A stretch of 64,000 nt of DNA from Flavobacteriales bacterium. Lineage in GTDB: Bacteria; Bacteroidota; Bacteroidia; NS11-12g; UBA9320. Each line of letters starts with the position of its first letter. The stretch's first letter is position 1. Location of the stretch: the NCBI GenBank assembly GCA_020635435.1, contig JACJZU010000001.1, forward strand, positions 682,001 to 746,000. Direction: 5' to 3'. This document shows positions 24,505-33,366 of the stretch, piece by piece. The position numbers were made by a program, and so were the translations under genes. The notes under the pieces are model-generated. The model did not search any database. It saw only the letters and a list, made by a program, of their open reading frames with translations, and was not told the origin of the DNA.

Positions 24505-26518
24505 AGTCGAGTTTCTCCAGTTCAGCGATCTCATCGCGAAGTCGTGCTGCTTCAATAAAGTCCAGATCCTTGGCGAATCGCTTCATGTCGGATCTCAACT
24601 TTTCGATGAGTTTCTGCCGCTCTTCTTTGCCCATTTGACGGATCACAGGATCTGCCGCCAAACTCATGGTTTCCTTCTCGATATAAGGTTTAACCGAGTC
24701 ACCCCTGCTCTTGTCTGCCACAGAGGTCTGCGACAGTATGGATTCGGTACTTTTCTCTATTGTCCTGGGCACGATCCCATTCGCTTCGTTATAAGCCTGT
24801 TGTATAGACCGGCGTCTGTTGGTCTCATCTATGGTGCGCTGCATGGAATCGGTCATCTTATCAGCGTACATGATCACCTTGCCCCGGATGTTCCGAGCGG
24901 CACGTCCAATGGTCTGTGTCAGCGATCGCTCCGAACGAAGAAATCCTTCTTTGTCAGCATCGAGAATGGCCACCAATGATACTTCGGGAAGGTCGAGGCC
25001 CTCACGGAGTAAGTTAACCCCAATGAGCACATCGTATACCCCCAATCTGAGGTCGCGTAGTATCTCAACCCGATCCAGCGTATCAACTTCGGAGTGAATA
25101 TAAGCCGACTGAATATTGAGATTCCTCAGGTATTTATCCAGTTCCTCGGCCATTCTTTTCGTGAGCGTTGTAACAAGTACCCGATCTCCCATTTCAACGC
25201 GTTTCTCGATTTCCTCGAGGAGATCATCGACTTGATTGTGACAGGGTCGAACAATGATCTCCGGATCGAGCAGACCTGTGGGGCGAATTACCTGTTCCAC
25301 TATTACCCCCTCGCTCTCCATGATCTCATAATCGGCTGGGGTCGCACTCACATAAACGATCTGGTTTACAAGGGAACTGAACTCGTCAAATTTCAACGGC
25401 CTGTTATCCAAAGCGGCAGGTAAACGGAAGCCGTACTCCACAAGATTGATCTTTCGCGATCTGTCGCCTCCATACATGGCGCGAACCTGGGGTATTGTAA
25501 CATGGCTCTCATCGATGATCACAAGAAAATCATCCGGGAAGTAATCGATGAGACAAAACGGTCTGGTTCCGGCCTTACGTCTGTCCATGTAACGCGAATA
25601 ATTCTCAATTCCGCTGCAATAACCGATCTCACGGATCATCTCAAGATCGTGGGTAGTTCGATCCTCGATGCGCTTAGCCTCCAGGAATTTTTCCTGAGCT
25701 TTGAAAAACTCGATCTGTTTGACCAGATCATCCTGAATTTCGTAAAGCGCTTCCTTAAGGCGCTCCTTAGGTGTAACCCAGAGATTTGCCGGGAAAATTG
25801 CCGCATTATCGATTCGTTCGATGGTCCGGCCGCTCAACGGATCGATATAGGCCAATTCCTCAACTTCATTTCCGAAGAATACAACCCGAAGGGCTCTGTC
25901 TTCATAAGCCAGAAATACATCAACATTGTCACCCTGAACACGGAAGGTGCCACGTTTGAAATCAGCCGTGGTTCTGCTGTAAAGAGCATCAACCAGGGCA
26001 TAGAGCAATGTATTTCGGCTTAAGATCTGTCCGGTCTCCAAACGGATCACACTTTGCTTGAAGTCACCCGGGTTTCCGGCCCCATAAATACAACTTACAC
26101 TTGCAACCACAATAACATCATTCCGGCCGCTCAGTAAAGAAGAGGTTGCACTCAGGCGAAATTTCTCGATCTCCTCGTTTATGCTCAGGTCTTTCTCAAT
26201 GTATGTATTTGTAGTAGGCAGAAATGCCTCGGGTTGGTAATAATCGTAATAGGAGACAAAATACTCCACTGCATTCTTCGGAAAGAACTGCTTGAATTCA
26301 CCAAAAAGCTGAGCCACAAGGGTTTTATTGTGGCTGATGATCAGCGTTGGCTTTTGTACCTGGGCGATCACATTGGCCATGGTGAAGGTTTTCCCGGATC
26401 CCGTGACACCCAGTAAGGTCTGTGCCCGCACACCATCATTCAATCCTTCCACCAATTGTCGGATGGCCTCAGGTTGATCTCCAGTAGGTGTGAAATCCGA
26501 TATGAGTTCGAATGCCAT
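24503..26518 (-). CDS. uvrB: Excinuclease ABC subunit B (UvrB)
   Basis: 671 aa. The damage-verification helicase of nucleotide excision repair; works with UvrA and UvrC. Walker A GVTGSGKT at 37-44; the β-hairpin region Y-Y-D-Y-Y-Q-P-E-A at about 92-100; motif II D-E-S-H; motifs IV-VI including LREGLDLPEVSLVAILDADKEGF split over conserved blocks and QTIGRAARN. The C-terminal UvrC-binding UVR motif is at about 630-671 (LIEKLRSDMKRFAKDLDFIEAA… split). Length is normal. Expressed alone; convergent with the OmpA gene. Confidence 0.97.
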   Translation of the reverse strand: MAFELISDFTPTGDQPEAIRQLVEGLNDGVRAQTLLGVTGSGKTFTMANVIAQVQKPTLIISHNKTLVAQLFGEFKQFFPKNAVEYFVSYYDYYQPEAFLPTTNTYIEKDLSINEEIEKFRLSATSSLLSGRNDVIVVASVSCIYGAGNPGDFKQSVIRLETGQILSRNTLLYALVDALYSRTTADFKRGTFRVQGDNVDVFLAYEDRALRVVFFGNEVEELAYIDPLSGRTIERIDNAAIFPANLWVTPKERLKEALYEIQDDLVKQIEFFKAQEKFLEAKRIEDRTTHDLEMIREIGYCSGIENYSRYMDRRKAGTRPFCLIDYFPDDFLVIIDESHVTIPQVRAMYGGDRSRKINLVEYGFRLPAALDNRPLKFDEFSSLVNQIVYVSATPADYEIMESEGVIVEQVIRPTGLLDPEIIVRPCHNQVDDLLEEIEKRVEMGDRVLVTTLTKRMAEELDKYLRNLNIQSAYIHSEVDTLDRVEILRDLRLGVYDVLIGVNLLREGLDLPEVSLVAILDADKEGFLRSERSLTQTIGRAARNIRGKVIMYADKMTDSMQRTIDETNRRRSIQQAYNEANGIVPRTIEKSTESILSQTSVADKSRGDSVKPYIEKETMSLAADPVIRQMGKEERQKLIEKLRSDMKRFAKDLDFIEAARLRDEIAELEKLD

Positions 26519-26615
26519 GATTCAAAAGTACATTCCCTGATACACGCAAGCAGACGTTCAGAAAAAAAAATAAAACGTTCATTTACCTTCACCTTCCTCG
26601 AAGTATTGTAACAAC

Positions 26616-27494
26616 ATGCAGCTCAAACTGATCACCCAAAACGTATTCAGACTCTTGAAGGGTTTGACCGATCCAAGGTATTTTCAGATCCTCTTTCTCA
26701 GCTCATTTCTCGCATTTGGCGTGTTTTCGCTGGGTTGGTCGGTACAGTTGCAGAACTATCTGCTGATCATTACAACCTGTCTCACCGTACAAGCCCTGGC
26801 CATTTACTACCTCGATCTGCCTCTGCATTCCCTCCGCAGTGCGCTTATTACATCTCTGGGGTTGTGTTTACTTTTCAAGGCGGGTGAACCGGCCTATTTC
26901 ATTCTTGCCGGGCTTTTGGCGATCGGCAGCAAATTCGTGTTGAGATTTAGAAATAAACACATTTTCAATCCGGCGAATTTCGGAGTGGTGGCTCCGATAC
27001 TTCTAACCGGCAATACATGGATCAGTCCCGGACAATGGGGAAGTACTCCGCTGTTGTTATTCTTCTTCGGTGGAGCTGGATTAATGATCCTATTTCGGAT
27101 CAGTCGGCTTGAAACGGGATTGACCTTCCTGATCACCTATGCGATCCTGTGGTTCAGCAGAGATGTGATCTATTTGGGATGGGAACCAACTGTTACACTT
27201 CACAAACTCACCAACGGTTCTCTCTTGCTTTTCTCCTTCTTCATGATCACCGACCCCATGACCATTCCGAACAATAAAAAAGTGCGCATCATCTGGTCGG
27301 CTTGCATAGCCATCCTCACATTCTGGGTGGTAAGTACCCAATATATTCAATCAGCAGCGTTATGGATCCTTTTTCTGGGGGCGCCAATCGTACCATTACT
27401 CGATCTCCTGTTTCCGGCTAAAAAATACCAATGGTCTGTTCCTGAAAATACCTCAAACTCAATTTCTGAAAACCTCAAAACACAATTGGCATGA
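26616..27494 (+). CDS. Orphan RnfD/NqrB-like multi-pass membrane protein
   Basis: 292 aa with about eight to nine hydrophobic helices. It resembles RnfD/NqrB (the membrane subunit of Rnf/Nqr electron-transport complexes): R-N-K-H-I-F-N-P-A-N-F-G in the middle and M-I-T-D-P-M-T-I-P near the end are family hallmarks. The covalent-FMN motif S-G-A-T is not seen; the equivalent region reads L-T-N-G-S. None of the other rnf or nqr subunits is nearby. The stop overlaps the start of the DUF2330 gene by 4 bp (ATGA), so the two are translationally coupled. A role as a flavin- or quinone-linked membrane partner of the DUF2330 protein is inference only. Confidence 0.78.
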   Translation: MQLKLITQNVFRLLKGLTDPRYFQILFLSSFLAFGVFSLGWSVQLQNYLLIITTCLTVQALAIYYLDLPLHSLRSALITSLGLCLLFKAGEPAYFILAGLLAIGSKFVLRFRNKHIFNPANFGVVAPILLTGNTWISPGQWGSTPLLLFFFGGAGLMILFRISRLETGLTFLITYAILWFSRDVIYLGWEPTVTLHKLTNGSLLLFSFFMITDPMTIPNNKKVRIIWSACIAILTFWVVSTQYIQSAALWILFLGAPIVPLLDLLFPAKKYQWSVPENTSNSISENLKTQLA

Positions 27495-28939
27495 AAAGAA
27501 TATTCATAGTATCCCTTCTTTCGCTTTTTTACTTCATCCCGAAGAGCTCAGCCTTCTGCGGATTTTACGTGGCGAAAGCCGGCTCCGAACTATTCAACAA
27601 TCGCTCTCAAGTGGTTTTTGTGCGGGATGGGAACCGAAGCGTGATCACGATGAGCAATGACTATCAGGGTGATGTGTCGGAATTTGCCATGGTGGTTCCC
27701 GTTCCCACAGTTCTGTCGCGTGAGGAGATCCGTATTGCCAAGCAAGGGCTATTCGACAAACTGGACCATTACAGTGGACCGAGGTTGGTGGAATATTACG
27801 ATCACAATCCTTGCGAGCCCCAAATATTATATGAAGTAGCTGCTACCATGGAAGGTAGCAACCGGAAATTCAGGTCGACTAAAACCCTCGAAAGGGATAA
27901 GGAGGATTATCAAGTCACCGTTGAAGCAACATACGCCGTAGGTGAATACGACATTCTTATCCTAAGTGCCAAAGAATCAGATGGTTTAAAACGTTGGCTT
28001 ACAGACAATGGTTATAAGATCCCGGCTAAAGCGGAGCGCGTATTAGAGCCCTATATCAAGAGCAACATGAAGTTCTTCGTGGTAAAAGTGAATACTAAAG
28101 TGATGAAGATGCAGGGATTCCAGAATTTGAGACCTCTTCAGATCAGTTTTGAGTCGGATCGGTTCATGCTCCCAATTCGCCTGGGCATGGCCAACAGTAA
28201 AGGCACCCAGGATATGATCGTTTATACACTCACGCGAAATGGAAGGGTCGAATCCTCAAATTATCGCACCGTACAGATCCCGAGCAACCGGGACATACCC
28301 ACTTTCATCAAGGGTGGGAAATTCGAGCAGTTTTATGTGGACTTGTTTGACAAAGCCTACAGAGATGCAGGGAAAAATGCTGTTTTCACAGAATACGCCT
28401 GGGATGTTTCCCCCAATTATGGCGGCGTGAAGTGTGATCCGTGTGTTGGTCCTCCACCTATTGTCAGCGATCTCCTCGATGCCGGGGTCTGGTGGATCGA
28501 TGAACGCAGCTATTCGCAGGTATTCTTTACCCGACTCCACGTACGCTACTCGGAAGAGAAGTTCCCTGAAGATCTGTTCTTCATTCAAACATCGGATAAG
28601 GAACGTTTTCAGGGAAGATATGTCATGCGCCACGCAGCGACGGGTGACCTCAGTTGTGATGAGGGTAAAAAATATGTACAAGAGCTTGAAATGCGACGTG
28701 GAAAAGAACTAAAGGAATTAGCAGCCCTAACGGATTGGAACGTGGCGAAGTATACGCGTTACAGGCAAGACGGCAGCGGTTGGATTGACGAGAAGCTTGA
28801 AATGGATAAATCGGATTCGCCGGGTAAAACAGGCAAAGGAGCCGCTCCGGGAATGCTGTTGTTACTCGGAGGTATATTCCTATTCCTATTCCTGAATTAC
28901 ATCAGGGATCTTAGACAGATCGCGAATGGAAATCGCTGA
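27491..28939 (+). CDS. DUF2330 domain protein, exported, C-terminal membrane anchor
   Basis: 482 aa. Signal peptide about 1-21 (…S-S-A-F-C). DUF2330 covers about 22-420: FCGFYVAKAG, Q-V-V-F-V-R-D-G, MVVPVPTVL, and C-D-P-C in the C-terminal half. A single hydrophobic helix at about 455-475 is followed by a basic tail (I-R-D-L-R … G-N-R), giving a periplasmic protein held in the inner membrane. Function of DUF2330 is not known. Overlaps the preceding RnfD-like gene by ATGA, which strongly suggests that the two products work together. Confidence 0.85.
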   Translation: MKRIFIVSLLSLFYFIPKSSAFCGFYVAKAGSELFNNRSQVVFVRDGNRSVITMSNDYQGDVSEFAMVVPVPTVLSREEIRIAKQGLFDKLDHYSGPRLVEYYDHNPCEPQILYEVAATMEGSNRKFRSTKTLERDKEDYQVTVEATYAVGEYDILILSAKESDGLKRWLTDNGYKIPAKAERVLEPYIKSNMKFFVVKVNTKVMKMQGFQNLRPLQISFESDRFMLPIRLGMANSKGTQDMIVYTLTRNGRVESSNYRTVQIPSNRDIPTFIKGGKFEQFYVDLFDKAYRDAGKNAVFTEYAWDVSPNYGGVKCDPCVGPPPIVSDLLDAGVWWIDERSYSQVFFTRLHVRYSEEKFPEDLFFIQTSDKERFQGRYVMRHAATGDLSCDEGKKYVQELEMRRGKELKELAALTDWNVAKYTRYRQDGSGWIDEKLEMDKSDSPGKTGKGAAPGMLLLLGGIFLFLFLNYIRDLRQIANGNR

Positions 28940-28948
28940 TCAATCGGA

Positions 28949-30472
28949 TCATGAGCGGTTCTGCAATTCGAAGATCTCTTCGATCAGCTTGCGGTCATTG
29001 CTCAAACGAGGTACTTTATGCTGGCCTCCAAGCTTGCCCTTAACTTTCAGCCAATCGTAAAATGTGCCTTCCCGACATATGCGTATCTCGGGAGGGCGCA
29101 GGGCCATATCACCAGCACGTTTAGCCTCATAATCACTGTTGACCTTTTTGAGCATATCATCCAAAGCATTTCGAAATTGTTCGAGATCGGAAGGGGGTCG
29201 TTCAAATTCGATCAACCACTCATGACCTCCACCATCTTGCTCACCGAAATAGATAGGCCCTGCTGTATAATCCCGAATGCTGCTCTCGGTAACCTGGCAG
29301 GCTACCTCAATAGCCTTCTCTGCGTTCTCGATCATCAGCTCCTCGCCAAATGCGTTAATGAATAGTTTGGTTCGACCGGTTATCTTGAAGCGATACGGGC
29401 GGCAAGAGGTGAACTCAATGGTGTCTCCTATATTGTATCTCCACAGTCCGGCATTCGTTGATATAATGAGCGCATAGGGTACACCTATTTCAACTTCTTC
29501 AAGTAGCACGGTTTGCGGCTCGGACAGACCAACCTGATCCAATGGCAGGAATTCGTAGTAAATCCCATAGTCCATCATGAGCAACATATCTCCACCAGAG
29601 ACCAAACTGTCCTGAATACCAAAGAATCCCTCTGAGGCATTATATGTCTCCAAATAGTGCATGGAATTGGATGGGATGAGCGTTTGAAACTGATCCCGGT
29701 AAGGCGTAAAACTCACACCCCCATGCATATACAATTCGATCTGGGGCCATATATCGAGAATTGAATCGAGATCGTTCTCTTCAACCAATCTTCGAATGAG
29801 CAGCAAGGTCCAGGTTGGGACACCGGAGATGCTTCGGACATCCTGACTCCTTGTAGCTTCAACCATACGATCCATCTTCTGCTCCCAATCCGACATAAGG
29901 GCAATGTCGGGACCTGGTGTTCGCAATAAATTCACCCAAAAAGGCAGGTTATTCATCATAACTGCGCTTAGGTCGCCCCAGTAGGAATTTCGGGCGTATT
30001 TGTTGATCTCGTGACTGCCACCGATAAGCAAGCCCTTACCGTCAAAAACTTTCGTTTCCGGATTGTTATGACAGTATATGGTAAGTATGTCTCTACCTCC
30101 TTTGAATTGGCAATCTTCCAAAGCTTCAAAGGATACCGGTATGAATTTACTTTTATCGGAAGTTGTTCCCGATGATTTTGCGAACCATTTTATCTCCGAT
30201 GGCCAAATGATATTCTGCTCCCCATGCATGGTCCGATCAATGTAAGGCTTAAGAGTTTCATAATCCGTGATCGGTATTTCTGTGCGAAAATGCTCTCGGC
30301 TTCGCACTGCATCAAAACCAAAGGTCTGGCCATACTCAGTCTTTCTCCCCTGGAGAATTAGATCTTCAAACTGTCTTGATTGGATCTCCACCGGATTCTC
30401 CACGGCATATTCAACTTGCTGAATGCGCTTCTTGAAGTACCAGGAAAGCAGCGAGTTTATAAGTACAGCCAT
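28949..30472 (-). CDS. GH3 auxin-responsive promoter family protein (acyl-adenylating enzyme)
   Basis: 507 aa, full length for bacterial GH3 proteins. These are ANL-type enzymes that adenylate a carboxylate and, in plants, join it to an amino acid; bacterial substrates are mostly unknown. The nucleotide-binding motif I is SSGTTSDK at 100-107, followed by the Y-x-x-S-E-G-F-F-G block (about 290-300), YYEFLPLDQ, and W-R-Y-N-I-G-D with F-K-I-T-G-R in the hinge region. No signal peptide, so cytosolic. It starts 39 bp after the stop of the M28 peptidase gene on the same strand and may be the last gene of that transcript. It ends 9 bp from the convergent DUF2330 stop. Confidence 0.9.
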   Translation of the reverse strand: MAVLINSLLSWYFKKRIQQVEYAVENPVEIQSRQFEDLILQGRKTEYGQTFGFDAVRSREHFRTEIPITDYETLKPYIDRTMHGEQNIIWPSEIKWFAKSSGTTSDKSKFIPVSFEALEDCQFKGGRDILTIYCHNNPETKVFDGKGLLIGGSHEINKYARNSYWGDLSAVMMNNLPFWVNLLRTPGPDIALMSDWEQKMDRMVEATRSQDVRSISGVPTWTLLLIRRLVEENDLDSILDIWPQIELYMHGGVSFTPYRDQFQTLIPSNSMHYLETYNASEGFFGIQDSLVSGGDMLLMMDYGIYYEFLPLDQVGLSEPQTVLLEEVEIGVPYALIISTNAGLWRYNIGDTIEFTSCRPYRFKITGRTKLFINAFGEELMIENAEKAIEVACQVTESSIRDYTAGPIYFGEQDGGGHEWLIEFERPPSDLEQFRNALDDMLKKVNSDYEAKRAGDMALRPPEIRICREGTFYDWLKVKGKLGGQHKVPRLSNDRKLIEEIFELQNRS

Positions 30473-30511
30473 GAATCACAAAGCATTACGCCAAAAACAA
30501 ATATAACCAAA

Positions 30512-31774
30512 CTAGCCCTTTTGGAGTTCGGACAGGAACGCCGCAATGAGCTTGAACGCTTTGTCGTAATGTTCGCCAAGACGGAGATTTTCACTTGAGT
30601 CGTCGATGTGATGATAATAAGCATATGATCCCATCAGGTAGAAGAAGAATGCAGGAATCCCTCTCTCAGAAAAGAAGTAATGGTCACTGTTCGCAGCCTT
30701 ACCGCGTGATCTTACATCTGTTAAATATTGGTTTTTGGCATTGATCGCTTTAAGCATTTCAAATTCGCGGGTGAACACCTTACCATTCACAGCCATCATA
30801 CCTTGCTCGCCACTTCCCATCAGATCCATATTCACCACAAATCGGATCTGTGAGGGATCGAACCATTTCTCCAATTCCTGAACGAAGTGACGACTGCCCA
30901 ACAATCCGGCTTCCTCCCCGCCAAATGCGATAAAAGCCAGGGAATATCGGTGTGGATTACGTGTAAAGTAGGATGCCAAGTCGAGCATCATTGCCGTCCC
31001 ACTGGCGTTATCGTTCGCCCCGGGCACATAGGTTTGCGCACCCATGCCTCCTAAATGGTCGTAATGTGCCGTCAATAAAATGAATGAATCCGGTACTTCC
31101 GATCCGGGAAGCAGACCTACGACGTTCATCCCCGTCTGTGCCGGTTTGAATTCTGCATCAATTTGGCACTCGATCTCATCACCCGCCGAGATGATCCCGG
31201 GCAGTACCCGAACATGTGCGTAGGATTTCTGTTGACGGCCAACACTCCAAGTGAGTGTTTTGCTCTCTTCGAGTAAGAGTCCCCCCGGATAGTCGGATTT
31301 AAACTGATCGACACGCTCATTCCTCACTGCACTCGTGTCTATTAGTACTATCTTGCCCGATGCCGATTTGTGCAGGACCCTACGCCGTTTCAACTTACAT
31401 TTAAGTACGGCAGGGTCAAGTACCAGAATACTTCCTGAATTGGCATAAGATGCGCTGGAAGGATCGACAATAAAGTCCCTCCCCGGAACGAGTTCTCGGC
31501 CATTTACGCTGAGTGACAATGCCGACGGAAAGGTATTGACCTGAAATTCAAAATAATTCTTGAAGTCGTGCCGAACCGGTTTCAATCCGATCCTGCGCAT
31601 CTCATCTTCGATGAAAATGCCGGCCTTGAGGGCTCCATCCCTTGTATAACCTCTGCCATCGAAAATAGGGCTGCACAGGGTGTCGATCATTTTTTGGGCA
31701 TATACCCTGTTCTGGGCATTGGAAGAAAGAGTAACCGCCAGGATCGAGCAGAATAAAGTGAGCCGTAAATTCAT
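30512..31774 (-). CDS. M28-family zinc aminopeptidase, exported
   Basis: 420 aa from the Met at 31774; an in-frame start 36 bp further upstream only adds residues before a normal signal peptide (M-N-L-R-L-T-L-F … S-S-N-A-Q). A PA-like insert at about 85-195 precedes the peptidase domain. Metal and catalytic residues are visible: H237-Y-D239-H in T-A-H-Y-D-H, D255 in GANDNASG, E287-E288 in GGEEAG, D317 in N-M-D-L-M-G, and a C-terminal H-H-I-D-D. These are the complete two-zinc ligands of the family, so it should be active in the periplasm or outside. It begins 28 bp after the trypsin/ankyrin gene, as third member of a protease run. Confidence 0.92.
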   Translation of the reverse strand: MNLRLTLFCSILAVTLSSNAQNRVYAQKMIDTLCSPIFDGRGYTRDGALKAGIFIEDEMRRIGLKPVRHDFKNYFEFQVNTFPSALSLSVNGRELVPGRDFIVDPSSASYANSGSILVLDPAVLKCKLKRRRVLHKSASGKIVLIDTSAVRNERVDQFKSDYPGGLLLEESKTLTWSVGRQQKSYAHVRVLPGIISAGDEIECQIDAEFKPAQTGMNVVGLLPGSEVPDSFILLTAHYDHLGGMGAQTYVPGANDNASGTAMMLDLASYFTRNPHRYSLAFIAFGGEEAGLLGSRHFVQELEKWFDPSQIRFVVNMDLMGSGEQGMMAVNGKVFTREFEMLKAINAKNQYLTDVRSRGKAANSDHYFFSERGIPAFFFYLMGSYAYYHHIDDSSENLRLGEHYDKAFKLIAAFLSELQKG

Positions 31775-31802
31775 GTTGCGAAAAATAACATGAATTGAAG
31801 CA

Positions 31803-33353
31803 TCATCCACCCTTCTTCATGCGTTTCTCTTCTTTCTTCAGGAATTTCTTTATGTCTTTTGCCTTGAGCTTCTTCGCTAGCTTTCGCGGGGTTTTACCAT
31901 CCGAATCCCTGGCCAGCACATCTGCACCATGTGAAGTAAGCGCTTGAACCATATCGAGATTGTATGTATAAACAGCCTCGTGAAGCGGTGTATTCCCAAA
32001 GCTATTTTTAAGGTTCATATTTACACCTTGATCCAGAACCATGTTCAAAGCATCCGTTTTATACATGGAAACTGCCCAAAAAACGGCATTCTCACCATTA
32101 TTGTCAGTTTCATTGAAACTTATTCCTTCACGTTGAAGAAAAGAATAAATATCCTTTTCACCTGATCGCAGCGCGTAGTACACAATATTGCGGCCGTTTT
32201 GGTCTTTAACCATGAGATCGGCTGAATTTTGTTTCAATGTTTTGAGAGCCCCAACCCTACCGAGTTCCGTTGCTCTCAGTACCAAAGGCGTGCTGTCTTT
32301 CAAAGAACTATAGGTGTGTATCCAGTTATAGGCCGCCCATCTGGAAACCTCATCATCATTACCACTCTTCAACGCAAAATTGATATTGGTGTAGATAGCA
32401 CCTACCAGCAGATCGTAAGGAAGATCCCGTATGCGCTGTACCTCAACCCCATCGGTTTTTGCCGACTCCTCTGTGTATGTTTTGGTTCGTAGACATTGAC
32501 AGTTTGCATCGATGTAATACCCTTTACTGAAATACCCGTTATCCGGACCTCGAACCAGTATGCCTTCGATGAGACCGGATCGACTGCTGAAAACCGGGCC
32601 TCCGGAGTTTCCACCGAAAGCATCCAGATCTGTATGGAAATAGGTTTGAGCTGCATTGGATTGCGTTACCACGGCGTTTTCAACAACCTTCAGTGGCACT
32701 CCAAATGGGGCTCCCAGAAGGGTTATGTTAGTTCCTTCACTGATAAGTCCGGCTGTTCGGAAAATAAATGGTTTCCTGCCGGTAACTGGTCGGTCAAGGC
32801 GCAACATAGCGTAATCCGTGCGTCCGATCAGTTTCTGGGTAAGGATCTCCTTGACACGATAGCGATTTTGATCCGGGATGTAGATCTTCTTGTTGGCCGG
32901 ATAGTTCAACTTGTCGGTATAATCAAAAACCCACTCCACATCATACATATTTGATTGATCGATGCAATGACCTGCAGTTACCAGAATATCGGGTGCAATA
33001 AGAAAACCCGAACAGTCGCCGGCTGCCGGTTGATCCTTGAACCGGACATCCGAATGAATGTACTTCGCACCTTTGGGTTTATAAATATCCAGCAGAAGGT
33101 CGCCAAGCGTAGGTGCCTGCACATAGGAACCTGAGAACATGGATTTGTAGATCATTACAGCGGTTGCCCGGGTATAATCGTCATATGTATAGTAGATCGT
33201 AGACTTCCGATCATCCGTTCCAAATACATTACGGCCTTGGGTGTAAACCGAATCCTTGTGCCCGATAGGATTCTCGTTCTGCGCTCGAAGTCCCGAAAAA
33301 GGCGCTAGTGCGATCAGGAAAAAGAGCAATTTGAGTGCTGTTGTCATCTTCAT
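31803..33353 (-). CDS. Exported trypsin-like serine protease with C-terminal ankyrin repeats
   Basis: 516 aa from the ATG at 33353 (a TTG eight codons upstream overlaps the previous gene and adds nothing useful). Signal peptide about 1-25 (…G-L-R-A-Q). A chymotrypsin-fold (V8/S1-like) domain spans about 60-300 with a full triad: H129 in VTAGHC, D180 in R-T-D-Y-A-M-L-R-L, S250 in GGNSGGP. Cys114 and Cys130 flank the His, and C285/C287 follow. After a linker, five ankyrin-type repeats run from about 354 to 508 (e.g. FGNTPLHEAV … L-T-S-H-G-A-D-V), ending in a Lys-rich tail. Ankyrin repeats normally bind proteins, so they may choose the substrate or hold an inhibitor. The gene starts 13 bp after the caspase-like gene stops, implying cotranscription and probably a shared process. 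Confidence 0.9.
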   Translation of the reverse strand: MKMTTALKLLFFLIALAPFSGLRAQNENPIGHKDSVYTQGRNVFGTDDRKSTIYYTYDDYTRATAVMIYKSMFSGSYVQAPTLGDLLLDIYKPKGAKYIHSDVRFKDQPAAGDCSGFLIAPDILVTAGHCIDQSNMYDVEWVFDYTDKLNYPANKKIYIPDQNRYRVKEILTQKLIGRTDYAMLRLDRPVTGRKPFIFRTAGLISEGTNITLLGAPFGVPLKVVENAVVTQSNAAQTYFHTDLDAFGGNSGGPVFSSRSGLIEGILVRGPDNGYFSKGYYIDANCQCLRTKTYTEESAKTDGVEVQRIRDLPYDLLVGAIYTNINFALKSGNDDEVSRWAAYNWIHTYSSLKDSTPLVLRATELGRVGALKTLKQNSADLMVKDQNGRNIVYYALRSGEKDIYSFLQREGISFNETDNNGENAVFWAVSMYKTDALNMVLDQGVNMNLKNSFGNTPLHEAVYTYNLDMVQALTSHGADVLARDSDGKTPRKLAKKLKAKDIKKFLKKEEKRMKKGG

Positions 33354-33366
33354 TGGAGTAATTTGA

